A DNA stretch of 64,000 nt from Hepsetus odoe (lineage: Eukaryota; Chordata; Actinopteri; Characiformes; Hepsetidae). The position numbers were made by a program, and so were the translations under genes. Below the pieces are notes generated by a model that saw only the letters and a program-made list of their open reading frames with translations, was not told where the DNA came from and did not search any database. Location: NCBI GenBank assembly GCA_017165825.1, contig CM029367.1, positions 1,129,030 through 1,193,029 on the forward strand, given 5' to 3'. This document shows positions 43,695 through 54,345 of the stretch, piece after piece; positions within the stretch are counted from its first letter, which is position 1; each line of letters begins with the position of its first letter.

Positions 43695-44039
43695 GAGGAA
43701 AAAAGATAAACAGCCAAGCTGTGAGAAAAAGGCCTTTTTGTATCCACTACATTTTATAAATTAACAAGAAGATCCATCTCCCGTCCGTCTTAGTCAGATA
43801 CATGTGTGCTGTACAGCTGTATCCATCAGCCTAGCCACTACGTTATCCAGAGCGTTTGACTGTGCCGATGGAACAGGTCCCAGTCTATTAGTCTTCACAG
43901 CGGCCCCGGGCCGCCTGCGAACCACACGGTCACGTCTTCAAACTGCCTTTAATCCACTGGTCTAGAAGTTCGTAGACAAGGTGCTTCTCCTTTTGTGCAG
44001 ATTTGGAAGACATCTTTGCATTTACATGAAAAGAATTTG
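43695..44039. other. unassigned sequence
   Basis: No gene or named repeat seen. Confidence 0.5.
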
Positions 44040-44231
44040 GGGCAGCGGTGGTCTAGGATTTAGAAACAAGGTTGTGGGTTTGAATCCCAGAGCAGCAGGT
44101 TGCTCTGAGGTCCACTTGATGAAGGTACTGCCCCCATCACTGCTCCCTGGGTGCCCCCTGCTGGACGCTGTGTGTGGGTTAAATACTAGGATGTGATTCG
44201 TTGTGTGTCCACGATGACTGTCGCTTTTCAA
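44040..44231 (+). mobile_element. tRNA-headed SINE, long-body type
   Basis: GGGGCAGCGGTGGTCTAGGA head, GTGGGTTTGAATCCCAG B box, CACTGCTCCCTGGGTGCCC, GGACGCTGTGTGTGGG. It ends GATGACTGTCGCTTTT. Confidence 0.88.
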
Positions 44232-44345
44232 TTCAGGGTCCTTTCCTGATAACGGGGACGCTCTCCCTGGAGGAACGTGGGGTTTAGGGTCTTGCTCAGG
44301 AACGCTGTGGTGGTAGGGCTGGATCTGATCCTGCAACATTTTGGT
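44232..44345 (-). mobile_element. fragment of the short-tail SINE type
   Basis: It shares CTCCCTGGAG, GGGTTTAGGGTCTTGCTCAG and GTGGTGGTAG with the body of the copy at 26.3 kb, in the same orientation. Neither head nor tail is complete. Confidence 0.55.
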
Positions 44346-44439
44346 CCACATGTGATGTTTCTACAGTGTCCCCCCCCCATTACCTGTCCATTTTGCTGAG
44401 AACCAGCTTTCACAACTCAACTCGAGCTCTCTGATCCTT

Positions 44440-44900
44440 GGCTTATTCAGTAGATGAAATGAAAGAAACTGGAAATGTTTTAGGGCTCCTGGCTGCAAAG
44501 TGACAAAAGGTTCTAGATGAAGGTGTTCCAAACGAATCACCTGATCATCTGGAATCATCTGCTCCTGTTTCTTCACTGCTTCATGTCTTAAGTGAGACGC
44601 TTTGTTCTGCTTGAAGGTTCAGACGTAGATCACTGTGTGGATTAACCAACACAGAACTATCAAACTGCTCAGGTACAGAGACTGGACTGAACATGAGAGA
44701 CAACAACACTGTCCTTCAGGAAGATCTGGAGAACTGCTCAGGTACAGAGACTGGACTGAAAATGAGAGACAACAACACTGTCCTTCAGGAAGATCTGGAG
44801 AACTGCTCAGGTACAGAGACTGGACTGAACATGAGAGACAACAACACTGTCCTTCAGGAAGATCTGGAGATCTGTTCCTCAACATTAAGAATACAAGAAA
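44440..44900 (+). mobile_element. copy 9 of the 69-bp-unit element (three units)
   Basis: The body (GGCTGCAAAGTGACAAAAGG, TCACCTGATCATCTGGAATC, GCTTGAAGGTTCAGACG, AACACAGAACTATCAAACTG) leads into three near-identical units and a right arm ending AAGAAAGTTTGGAAGCC. It lies 85 bp upstream of a SINE fragment. Confidence 0.9.
44670..44876 (+). repeat. three tandem 69-bp units
   Basis: Units at 44670-44738, 44739-44807 and 44808-44876 differ at only a few sites (AACATGAG or AAAATGAG, and the last ends GATCTG). Both sense frames through the array stay open because 69 is divisible by three. Confidence 0.95.
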
Positions 44901-44984
44901 GTTTGGAAGCCAAATGGAAAGAGCTGAAGATTCTTGATCAGCAGAACCCCAGACTGCCAACAAAGATCCACTACTGTTATAATG

Positions 44985-45086
44985 TTCCCTGCAACCTTGC
45001 TCAAGGGAACCTCAGGGCAACCTACCAGTCTGGGATTCAAAACCACGACCTTCTGATCCTGGAGCCTTAGCCTGGTGAACCACGAG
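44985..45086 (-). mobile_element. SINE fragment, head half
   Basis: CAAGGGAACCTCAGGGCAACC, reversed B box GGGATTCAAAACC and CTTCTGATCCTGGAGCC are present. The tail half is missing. Confidence 0.8.
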
Positions 45087-46080
45087 AGCTTGTTGTAATA
45101 AACATTTTGCCAAAATCTAATCAGGCTTTGTAGGCTTGCTGTAGATCATCAACCAGCCGTGGGCTGTTCTTTAAAGCGTTTAAAGTCTGAAGGTAAAATA
45201 TCAGACCTTCTGACTACATTTCAAACATCCCAGGATGCCGCTGAAGGTAAGGACGAGAAGTTGACACCATGAGCAAGACCAGAGCGTAAACCGTTTGACT
45301 GTGACTTTAAGAAGCACCGTCAGGCCTGAGGAAACATGCTGGCCCAACACTCAGGAGAGCATCGGATGGGCGGAATGGCCTCCAGATTGTTATCAGATCG
45401 TGTAAAATGGACCAGAGCAGAAGAGGGAGAGCTGAGTAAACCTGGTAGAAGCTCCGGCAGGACTGGCTTCTCTCACGGACGTGGCTACAGACTTTTAACT
45501 AAGCTGTAAAAATAATAAATATCCCCAAAGTGCAGAAGCAGGGCCTCCAAAGGCAGGCCATATTGATTTCAAAGCAAATAAGCTTCACGTCACAGGCATT
45601 ATTGGTAATTGCTTCATGTCGTGCGGCCCGGATTGTCGGGCCCGAGCGCCGGACGTGATTTCGGCAGCGTCAGGACAAGTCCCCGTCATCGGGGACGACT
45701 CGACCCCCTCCTAAAACAAAGCGGTTGCCAGGTCTTCTTTCTGCTGGTAAGGCAATGCTCAAACACGTCGCTCCCCATCTGCAGATATTTTCGGGGGGGG
45801 TGGCTGAAGGTTGCCAGATCCTCTCCTTTTGTTGAGAGCGGTTTCCAGCCGCACTAGAGGGCTTGTTTACGGTGACAGTTTAATGCTTCCTCTCCTGTTT
45901 CGGCTGCGGGGACTTTTATTGCAGAGAAACTCTTTCCCTTTCTTTTATCTCTCTACACATCCTCTCTTTTCATCCCTTTTCGGGATGAGGGATAAATCAT
46001 GGGCTGGATCTCTTCTCCCCTTCATGGGGTGGATTATTTGGGTCTAAAAATATTTCAGTCCCTGCTTGTTTACAAGAGTA
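45087..46080. other. unassigned, part possibly conserved
   Basis: The stretch 45560-45700 is repeat-free with CATTATTGGTAATTGCTTCA and CpG-rich sequence after it, and could be a conserved element. No gene was recognised. Confidence 0.4.
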
Positions 46081-46300
46081 GCGCTCACTCACTCACTCAC
46101 TCGCCCTCCTTTTCTCTCTCTCCTTCTCTGTCTCTCCCTCTCACTCTCCTTCCCTCCCTCTCACTCTCCCTCTCTCTCTCTCTCCTTCCCTCCCTCTCAC
46201 TCTCTCCCTCTCTCTCTCCTTCCCTCCCTCTCACTCTCTCCCTCTCTCTCTCCTTCCCTCCCTCTCACTCTCTCCCTCTCACTGTCTCTCTCTCCCTCTT
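46081..46300 (+). repeat. CT-rich low-complexity tract
   Basis: Imperfect CTCACTCTCTCCCTCTCTCT and TCCTTCCCTCCC blocks repeat with a period near 40-45 bp. Serine-leucine-proline frames across it are artefacts. Confidence 0.95.
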
Positions 46301-46579
46301 TTCATCATTACACTAGGTTAAACACACCACTGAGGGACAATGCTGCAACAGTGCACTCTCACTCTCCTTCAGTCCCTCTCAGGGTCACAGAGGTCGAAGG
46401 TCATTAAGAGGCCCGTCGACCCGGTGCTGCTCAGAAAGAGGATTTCCTTCAATTATATGGTTTTAACCAATCAGTGAAAACTGGACCCACTGAGTGACAC
46501 CTTTACCCGCATAATAGCTTCACCATGTTTAGATGTTTGGTTACCAAGGTCATTACCAAAGAATCATGTAGGACCATCA

Positions 46580-46600
46580 TCACACACACACACAGTTAAT

Positions 46601-46639
<39 letters not shown>
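46580..46639 (+). repeat. interrupted (CA)n microsatellite
   Basis: Two CA runs separated by GTTAATCT, the second of about 18 repeats. Confidence 0.97.
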
Positions 46640-46643
<4 letters not shown>

Positions 46644-47358
46644 TTTTAGGACATGCTGAACATGCTCTGTAATAAAGTTAATGAACACTTTAACAGGTTT
46701 TGTTTTAAACCCCACTTTTCCGTTTCATTTTATGACAATAAATGAGATTTTAATAAATATCTATGAATCTATAAATATCTAGAACGTTTGTTTTTTTTAA
46801 TTTGATGTCTTTCCGGAGTCACAAGTTACACATTTATAAAGTTATAAAGAAAAGAATGGTATAAAATATGAAACGATTCTAGAATGCGATTCATAAAACA
46901 TGTTTAATCTCAGATTTCTCTCTTTCATTTTAAGAAAATAACAAGGATGACGTCACAGCACCAACAAAAAACTCTTAGAATATAACAGACAGACAGACAG
47001 TTAGATAAACGGAAAGACGACTTTGTGGACAGACAGATGGACGGACGGTCAGTAAGACTGCTGTACATCATGTGAATAAAAGCCTCCCAGTTCCTCTAAA
47101 GCAGCCATTCAGCCCGAACGCCCTGCGGTACAGAGACCCCTACAGGCGGCTGGGTGAAGCGCAGCACTGCGGACTGGTGTTTCATCCACAGCGGACCGTT
47201 AAAAACCCCAAACCCTCACTCCGGTCAGCGGCGTCCCCTCGGACAATCACACCATCATTAACACTCCTTTACTGGATCTACCACTGCAGCCCCCCCCTCT
47301 CTCCCTCCATCGGCTCCATAGAACTCCAGATCTGAGCAGGCATCAGCTTCTGAACCCC

Positions 47359-47360
<2 letters not shown>
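46640..47360. other. unassigned sequence
   Basis: AT-rich to 46920. A short GACA-type run (ACAGACAGACAGACAG) lies at about 46985. No gene was recognised. Confidence 0.5.

Positions 47361-47402
<42 letters not shown>
47361..47402 (+). repeat. (CA)n microsatellite
   Basis: About 20 uninterrupted CA dinucleotides. Confidence 0.97.
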
Positions 47403-47407
<5 letters not shown>

Positions 47408-47582
47408 CAGGGCAGACATTTAACTGGCTTCATTAAAGCCCAGTGAAGCGTGAACATCGGGATAGTTATGACAATTAGGATCGTTCTGGCTTCTTGGGTT
47501 TTATTATCAGGCTCGCTGTGCTCCAGCCCTCCAGAGAGGGACGCGCAGCCCAACAAGACTCGCCGAAGGTAAATTACAGGCC

Positions 47583-47740
47583 AGGCCCATGCAAAAGTTT
47601 GGGCACCCCTGGTCGGAGTCCACGATCTTGAGGTTTTAAGTGCAAACAAGCTCGGCTCCTCTAATGCTGTACAATTTACACAGCTCCTCTTTGATACATG
47701 ATATTACTTAAGGAATGGATTATTCTTCATAGAATCTTTA
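47583..47740 (+). mobile_element. Tc1-like terminal fragment
   Basis: CATGCAAAAGTTTGGGCACC is the terminal word of a common fish Tc1-like family. The following stretch to about 47740 fits a non-autonomous remnant, with no opposite terminus seen. Confidence 0.6.
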
Positions 47741-48369
47741 ATACGAACGGGGCTTATCGTATTTATACATGTCTGATTTAGTAAAGATGTTGATATAATA
47801 CATTGGGTATGTATTTTATTAAAGACTGACTGATTTGTATAATGCAGGATGTATTTTATATACACATTTGAGATGTATCATTTTCAAAGGAAGCGTGAAG
47901 GAAGCCTGAAGCACCAGATCCATCCACCCATCCATCCATCGTTCTCCTGCAGGGTCCTGCGGAGAGCCTGAGGCGCTGTCGGAGCCTGTGAGACCGAACG
48001 AGCCGAGCTTTAACGGGAGTCTCACTTGCGTTCCTGGGAGCGATGATGAAAGGGAGTTTCCGAGGAAACGGCGGCCACGGCAGTGCAGGCCGGACCGGAC
48101 AGATCGACAGCGTTGAACTCTCCCTGATGCTCGGCGGAGTGGGTGGAGCTGGAGCTCAGGTGTGAGACCACAGGAGAAAAGACTGCAACATCTGGCGGCT
48201 GATCAGAGAACAGTCACAGCTCCAACACAGGAAATGTACAAAACAGTCCAAAGCGCCGAGCTCAGGCACAAGAATCCCAGGTTAAGGGTCCATCTGGCCT
48301 TCAAAGCGGATTTGTTAAAAAACTAAACTCTTTCTCCACACCAAATGTTTTCGATCAACCAAATCTCTT
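47741..48369. other. unassigned sequence
   Basis: A CCATCCATCC-type run lies at about 47922-47940. No gene or named repeat. Confidence 0.5.
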
Positions 48370-48967
48370 CTGCACACACATCTCCAGCCCCTTCACAGCT
48401 CCTCCAGATCTTCATCAAGGTGGATCAGACTTGTGGGTGTGGTTGAGGACACAGTAGGACTTACTGTCTCTACAAACATCAACTTAACTAAACTCCAGGG
48501 CTGCTGTTCAGACTGATCTGGGATCCGAGTTTAAAAGTGGCACTACGAAGCCAATATCTCTTCTCAAGAACTCAATAGTCACCCAGATCTGGTAGACACA
48601 CCCCCTCAAACCTCCAGATCTTCATTATGGTGGAACAGTGTGGTTTAGGACCCAGCAGGGCTTAACTAAACTAATCTCCAGGGCTGCTGTTCAGACTGAT
48701 CCGGGCTCAGATTCCTCCATTTTTAGACCAAACGTAGCTTCTTAAGGCGAAGTTAAGCTATGCAGCTAATCTTGTTTTCAATAAGTCAATAATCACCCAA
48801 ATCCTGGGTGTGGATCCTGGCTCTTCACTAAGGTTGATCAGACCTCTGGCTGTGGTTTAGGACACAGTGAGACTTACTGTCAGACATAAACGACTTATAA
48901 TAAGCTAAATCAGCAGCACTGATCTGGGATCGGTCCTGAATATGGAAGAATCTGATCCCAGATCAGT
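48370..48967 (+). repeat. degenerate tandem repeat, about 200-bp unit, three copies
   Basis: CTTCATCAAGGTGGATCAGA, CTTCATTATGGTGGAACAG and CTTCACTAAGGTTGATCAGA begin equivalent blocks near 48411, 48609 and 48825. Each is followed by TGTGGTT-AGGAC-CAG-GACTTA. CAGGGCTGCTGTTCAGACTG follows in the first two. Copies are strongly diverged. Confidence 0.8.
48918..48967 (+). other. perfect 14-bp hairpin
   Basis: ACTGATCTGGGATC (48918-48931) and its exact reverse complement GATCCCAGATCAGT (48954-48967) enclose a 22-nt loop. The right arm extends as a longer inverted match to 48490-48525. Confidence 0.9.
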
Positions 48968-49007
48968 CTGGACTGCAGCCCTGGGGTTTGTCTGAAGGCT
49001 ACTTGAT

Positions 49008-49125
49008 GACTGTTGAAGAAGAGAAAGGACAAAGAGGAGATCTATGGTGATGGAGAACATGCAGGTGTGAAAGAGGAAGATGCAGAGGACAGGAAGAAAC
49101 TGAGACAGACGATACACTCTGGTGA
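49008..49125 (+). pseudogene. RTE-type LINE fragment
   Basis: AGGACAAAGAGGAGATCTATG, GAACATGCAGGTGTGAAAG and AGGAAGATGCAGAGGACAGG match the end of the RTE coding region seen at 58.8 kb. It is broken and short. Confidence 0.7.
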
Positions 49126-49483
49126 AAGGAGAAGCTGCAATCGTTAATGGAGGGCTAAACCAAGGCCTACAGTGAGGAAAAGAGGAGTCTTTCTCCTGGA
49201 ACGAAGCGATCCCGTCCAGATGAAGCGAGTCATTGGCCCGAGGGAGGCGGTCAGCAGCCTTTATTACATGAAGAACCCTCAATCACGTTGTTTTCATTAG
49301 CTGAGAATGGACCGAGCGTTCGTGGAGACAAACACGGAGATGCCTGACCCCACGGAGCAGCCGGCATCCCCCCTCGTCCGAGTGCACCCCAAACGGAGCA
49401 CATGGTAATTGTACAACAGATTTTACAAATTGCAGCTCCAGCTGCCTGTGGGAATGCTTTAGTGTGGCATCACAAATGCAGTG

Positions 49484-49485
<2 letters not shown>
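49126..49485. other. unassigned sequence
   Basis: Nothing recognised. A long minus-strand frame across 48905-49282 overlaps repeats. Confidence 0.5.

Positions 49486-49520
<35 letters not shown>
49486..49520 (+). repeat. (CA)n microsatellite
   Basis: About 17 CA dinucleotides. Confidence 0.97.
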
Positions 49521-49526
<6 letters not shown>

Positions 49527-51764
49527 GAAACCAGTGGCTTTAAGTATTACCAGACACAGAGCCCCAAAACAATGCGGCTACAACCAGATCCATGTCGCAA
49601 CCAGAGGCAATGTCATTCAAGGCAAGAGGAACAAACCAGTGAGGTAAATAAACAAACAAATAAACAAACAAACAAGTTAATTAAATCCCCTCATGCAGAC
49701 AGAAGCTCCTGGTTTGGGTCAGGATGAAAGAACGTGATCGAATCCATTCCTCGCAAAGTCACTTATACCACCAGAGATGCATTATGGGTAGTCGGTGGTG
49801 GCAGTGGGACGCTCCTGACGATGACCTGCTGGGAGACCTTGCGTGTGGACGTAACTCTGACACCTGAGCGTCGGTGCTGAGCAAGTTCACCCCTTCACAC
49901 CCTAATGGGGGTCCTCTTGTAGCAGGGAATGTCCTTCCACACTGTAAACACTGTTCAGGAACACTTTGAGGACCAAAGACTCACCAGATCTTAATCCAAG
50001 CATCTGTGGGATGTGCTGGACAAACCAGACATCCATGGAGGTTCCACCTCCCAACTTACAGGATGAAGTTACTGCAGTTTACCTTCTGAGGTCATGCGAG
50101 TTCCTACCCAGAGGAATTCCTCCTGGGGGATTCAAGCAAACACGGAATTTGAGAAAATGTTTCTTGCTCTGCTGAACTCTTTATCTGATCGATAATCAGT
50201 CTTTCCAGTCCCCAATTTGGGCCTAAACAGGGAGACAGCGGTGCAAGTCGGGGTCACCTTAAATCTCCAAGAACATGCTGCACTCAGCAAGACCTAACGT
50301 CGCACGTTTGATAAAATCTGATACAATGATGCACTTACAAGTTCACAATCACACCGAAGCCGTTCTCCAGACCAACGGGCGACATAATCGCCGCTCTATT
50401 CAGTGTTTCATTGATTGAAAAATCACTCCTCCTTTCTAGGGAACTGATTGGATGAACGCAGCACCTGCGGGGCCGCTATTTCGCCCAATTATCATCAGCG
50501 CAGCCTGAGCAAATGTATGATTTTTCTAATACGGCCTTTAAATATGAGCCTTTCTTGAACCAGATCTGTATCAAAAACAAAAATATCATTAAAGCACAAG
50601 TGCCTTTGAAGTCAGGAGTCCGCGCCTTGACTTTCAACCATTTTTCTCAACTCGGATCGAGTTAAAATGCTCAGAATCGCTCCCAATGTTGCCGTTCCCT
50701 GCTCAGAATCGTTCCCCCACACACATGAAGTGGTGGAGATGCTGCCTGTTGCTGGAGATGATGCTTTATCAGAGTTTTTGGACTAAAACTGAACCTGTTC
50801 ATGGTGGAGTGATTGAGTTCAGAATATTTTACCATCAACACCGTCCCGTAGAAACACTTGTGGAGCTTCACTGGGGACATGGAATGCACAGATCTGGGAC
50901 GTCCAGGTCCATTCACCCACACTGGAATGAAATCTGGTGTGTTTCACACCAAACTCACTCTGAGTGAGGTTGCTTAGTCTAAGAACTTTGGGGAAAAGGG
51001 GGTGAAACTGCTCTTTGACCCATAGAAGTGACCCACACTAGTCTGTTCTGGAGTCAAAGTGCAGAATCCGTTCTTTCCGCAGTTTCTCCACACTTTCTCT
51101 CTCTCCATTTCCCAGCGCATGTTTCTCATCCCGCAGATGTCACATGGCAGAGACTCTAACCAAAGGAACGAGGCGCAGTCGTAAAGCATTTCCGTCGCTG
51201 TATCACTGCGCACAGCCGAAATCGCACACTTTCCTTTTATCCCCCTTTTACTGGAGGACCGGCTTTGTAGAGCTGGAGACGCGACCCTGCCTCGTTTCCA
51301 CCAAACACGGCCGCTCACCATTAAAGCGCTCCAGCAGGGTTTCTTCAAAGGCGAGGCGCACGTTTTCCTGATTTCACTCACACTCCACCCTCCTCAAGTA
51401 CTTTCACAGAAGAATAAAAGATTTTTCGCTCTTCAATTTTATGGAACACGTCGCGCATCTGCAGCAGTCCTGGCGGGAAACCAGGCGGTCCATGCGGAGT
51501 AGAAGTGATTATCTTCACGTTGACAAAAAGCAGCAGATCGACGTCAGGTGGAAGTGATTTCTTTGCTCGATCGGGCCAGACACGCTCGGTTTTTGAAGTT
51601 TGCGTCGCAAGTTTTTAACTAGAGGTTGACGAAGCTGGACCGTAATCTTTAAGATCCCACTGCACTACAGAGGCCCCAAAACTTTATTCATATCTACTAT
51701 TCTAACAAGGATAAAGGGAAAAAAATCTCACTGATAGTGATGCTGCTCCCAAATGTACAGATAT
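49521..51764. other. unassigned, part possibly conserved
   Basis: An AAACAAATAA-type run lies at 49645-49678. The stretch 50385-50640 is repeat-free with CATTGATTGAAAAATCACTC, CCCAATTATCATCAGCGCAG and CATTAAAGCACAAGTGCC, and may be a conserved element. Frames at 50671-51381 overlap on both strands without motifs. Confidence 0.4.
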
Positions 51765-52565
51765 CTGGAAGAGTAAAAGTACAGGGATGTACTGAGAGTG
51801 CAAAGTAAAAGTACAGGAATGTACTGAGAGTGTAAAGTAAAAGTACAGGAATGTACTGAGAGTGTAAAGTAAAAGTACAGGAATGTACTGAGAGTGTAAA
51901 GTACAGGAATGTACTGAGAGTGTAAAGTAAAAGTACAGGACTGTACTGAGAGTGTAAAGTACAGGAATGTACTGAGAGTGTAAAGTAAAAGTACAGGAAT
52001 GTACTGAGCGTGTAAAGTAAAAGTACAGGAATGTACTGAGCATGTAAAGTAAAAGTACAGGAGTGTACTGAGAGTGTAAAGTAAAAAGTACAGGAATGTA
52101 CTGAGAGTGTAAAGTAAAAGTACAGGAATGTACTGAGCGTGTAAAGTAAAAGTACAGGAATGTACTGAGCGTGTAAAGTAAAAGTACAGGAGTGTACTGA
52201 GAGTGTAAAGTAAAAGTACAGGAATGTACTGAGAGTGTAGAGTATAAAGTACAGGAATGTACTGAGAGTGTAAAGTAAAAGTACAGGAATGTAGTGAGAG
52301 TGTAAAGTAAAAGTACAGGAATGCACTGAGAGTGTAGAGTATAAAGAGGAATGTACTGAGAGTGTAAAGTAAAAGTACAGGAATGTCCTGAGAGTGTAAA
52401 GTAAAAGTACAGGAATGTCCTGAGAGTGTAAAGTAAAAAGTACAGGAGTGTACTGAGAGTGTAAAGTAAAAGTACAGGAATGTACTGAGAGTGTAAAGTA
52501 AAAGTACAGGAATGTACCAAGAGTGTAAAGTAAAAGTACAGGAGTGTACTGAGAGTGTAAAGTGA
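51765..52565 (+). repeat. tandem array, 32-bp unit, about 25 copies
   Basis: The unit is about GTAAAGTAAAAGTACAGGAA then TGTACTGAGAGT. A few shorter units lack AGTAAAA. The minus strand has no stop in any frame of the unit, which produces overlapping open frames of 209 and 308 codons with a YTLSVHSCTF-type repeat. These are not genes. Variant units (GAGCG, GAGCA, GAGTGTACTG) occur in the same order twice, near 52005-52070 and 52130-52205. Confidence 0.97.
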
Positions 52566-52671
52566 GACGTGTCTCCTCTGAAGGACGTCTGGAGCGTCTG
52601 TCTGTGCTGAAAGTGAACTGAATCTCACTCCATATTAACAGAATTCAAGACTATTAATAGTATTTGAATTC

Positions 52672-52740
52672 TACTCAGTAGAACTGTCCTCTCTCTCTCT
52701 GGGTGTGTAGGGTGGTCCTCCCTCTCCCCCATCACTCAGT
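52672..52740 (+). repeat. solitary copy of the 60-bp unit from 10.84 kb
   Basis: TACTCAGTAGAACTGTCC, a CT run, TGGGTGTGTAGGGTGGTCCT and CCCTCTCCCCCATCACTCAG match the array at 10839-11015 almost exactly. Confidence 0.9.
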
Positions 52741-54211
52741 ATTACATGGTGCAACACAGCCAGCAGTTACTGTTCTCCTCCAAGTGTGTTGATCTGTATT
52801 TAATGTTAGCAGTAGATTGAGAACATGTGCTCGTCTTCACCTCCCAGTGTTGGTAGCGTTGTGTAACAGAGTCCCAGTCAGAGGGTGAGAGAGCCAATGG
52901 CAGAAAAGCAGTTTCAGAGTTTTAGAGAATTCCTTAAAGACCACGACACCCACCCTGTCCCTGCCTTCAGCTCTTTCCTCAAACCCCCTGGATGTGAAAG
53001 CGGTTGGACCGGCTGTCCCGTTAGATTAAAAGTGTGGACTCTGACCACCCCTCGCTCGCCGGGGGTTTTCACACGGCTTGACCGAGCACTCCTGCCCGGC
53101 TGCTACATGTGGAATGAATTTCCTGACGAATGTCAGCCCACCCCTTCGCTCCCTCTCCATGTTCTGTTCTCCCCAGCTCCTCTTTTCTCCTGCAGCTGCC
53201 CCGCCGTTCAGGAGTAAAAGCCTACCCTTTAGAAACATCGCCGCTCGCCTTGACTCATCAAGCGCAGAAGCCGTTTGTGTGTCATTTTTTCCAAAACCCT
53301 GCACAACATCAGCAGATCTCACCAACAAGCCCCCCTCCCTTCTTCAGCCAAGCCTGGAACTGAATTAGTGAAATCAGATGTTGTGGCGCATGCTTGTGGA
53401 GCACACGAGCACCTGCAGATGCTGCTGGATTTGGGTTGGCGGGGGTCGAACTGCATTCGTTAAAGAGATAGTTCGGCTAAAGTTACACATTTTTCCCGCT
53501 TATGCGCCAAGCTCGATGGGCCAACACTCGGTGTCTGTAAAAATAGATGAAATTAATACCGCTACACTGCTAATTGGTGTGGAATAAACTTGGCACAAGA
53601 GCGGAGGAGCACATTTCATGTTTCGGGAACCCGTGCTAAGCTGACAACCAGTTTAACATCTCAAACAAAGCTGTGGGTTCTTTGCTCCATTTGTGGCTCA
53701 ATTTTAAGCCTTTAAAGAAGTGCAGAGCATCGAGCAGGAATCTCCAACTTTCACTGCCTCTGTAATCTTCGGTAACGTAACACATGCACGCGGGCTAATT
53801 CACGGGGGCACCCTCGCTGTGGATTGGGACAGAGCCTGGGTTTGCTCTGGTAGTGCCCTCTGCCCCGGCACTAGGCAATCAAGGATCCCTGGAGGATCAT
53901 AAAAGGACCCTGGCTTTACCCGGAGTGTTTCTAGAAAACTATGAGAAGGTCCAGATTGAAGGCTGCGGAGCAACACTTCACTACGATGATCTACTTTAGA
54001 GCCTCTGTAGACGTTCCTTCAACTTCGACCCACGTATTCACCATGTTTACCAAAAGGAATCACGGAGAACCCGGACCTTTTTGAAAAAAGTTTAATGTTA
54101 AATGTAAACACTGCTTCAAAAGGTGACCTTCAACCCCTGTCCCCAGTTTGTGAGGTCACAAACATCAAAGTACTCACATCTGGCCGTTTAGACGGCAGCA
54201 GTTTTTTTTTT
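52741..54211. other. unassigned sequence with doubtful open frame
   Basis: A plus-strand frame at 52885-53217 (110 codons) contains MWNEFPDECQ. The region is open in another plus frame and on the minus strand, so chance is likely. The part at 53455-53600 starts AAAGAGATAGTTCGGCTAAA, which resembles the border of a dispersed fish repeat but could not be assigned. Confidence 0.4.
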
Positions 54212-54345
54212 ATTCGAACCAACTTTTAAATATTTGGCACGACCACCGTTATTCTTCAACACAGCCTGGACTCTCTGAGGCAAGATTTCTTTAAACAGTC
54301 CTCAGGAACGGAGCTCTTGGAGGACTTGGAGAGGCGGTTCAAGGT
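54212..54345 (+). mobile_element. Tc1-like relict, possibly related to the 69-bp unit
   Basis: AATATTTGGCACGACCACCG, TTCTTCAACACAGCCTGGAC and GTCCTCAGGAACGGAGCTCT are arranged as in Tc1-like arms. The last block resembles the GAGGAACAGTTCTCCAGATC end of the 69-bp unit read on the opposite strand. Confidence 0.5.

Noticed and set aside
3690..44900. 69-bp units considered as CRISPR-like repeats
   Set aside because: Units are directly tandem without spacers, occur dispersed with transposon-like flanks, and the DNA is from an animal.
44635..45070. Frames of 100 and 125 codons with a 23-residue repeat
   Set aside because: The 69-bp unit is divisible by three, so frames stay open. Sequences differ freely between loci and no protein is implied.
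45999..46407. Two plus-strand frames rich in Ser, Leu and Pro
   Set aside because: They come from the CT-rich low-complexity tract.
26775..49520. Short Cys/Val or His/Thr open frames at CA/TG runs
   Set aside because: Translations of microsatellites.
51697..52628. Overlapping minus-strand open frames of 209 and 308 codons
   Set aside because: They are translations of the 32-bp array, which lacks stops in every minus frame. Repeating YTLSVHSC-type text is not a protein family.
52885..53217. 110-codon plus-strand frame with MWNEFPDECQ, considered as a LINE C-terminus
   Set aside because: The resemblance to LINE endings is only a few residues, other frames are equally open, and no tail follows.
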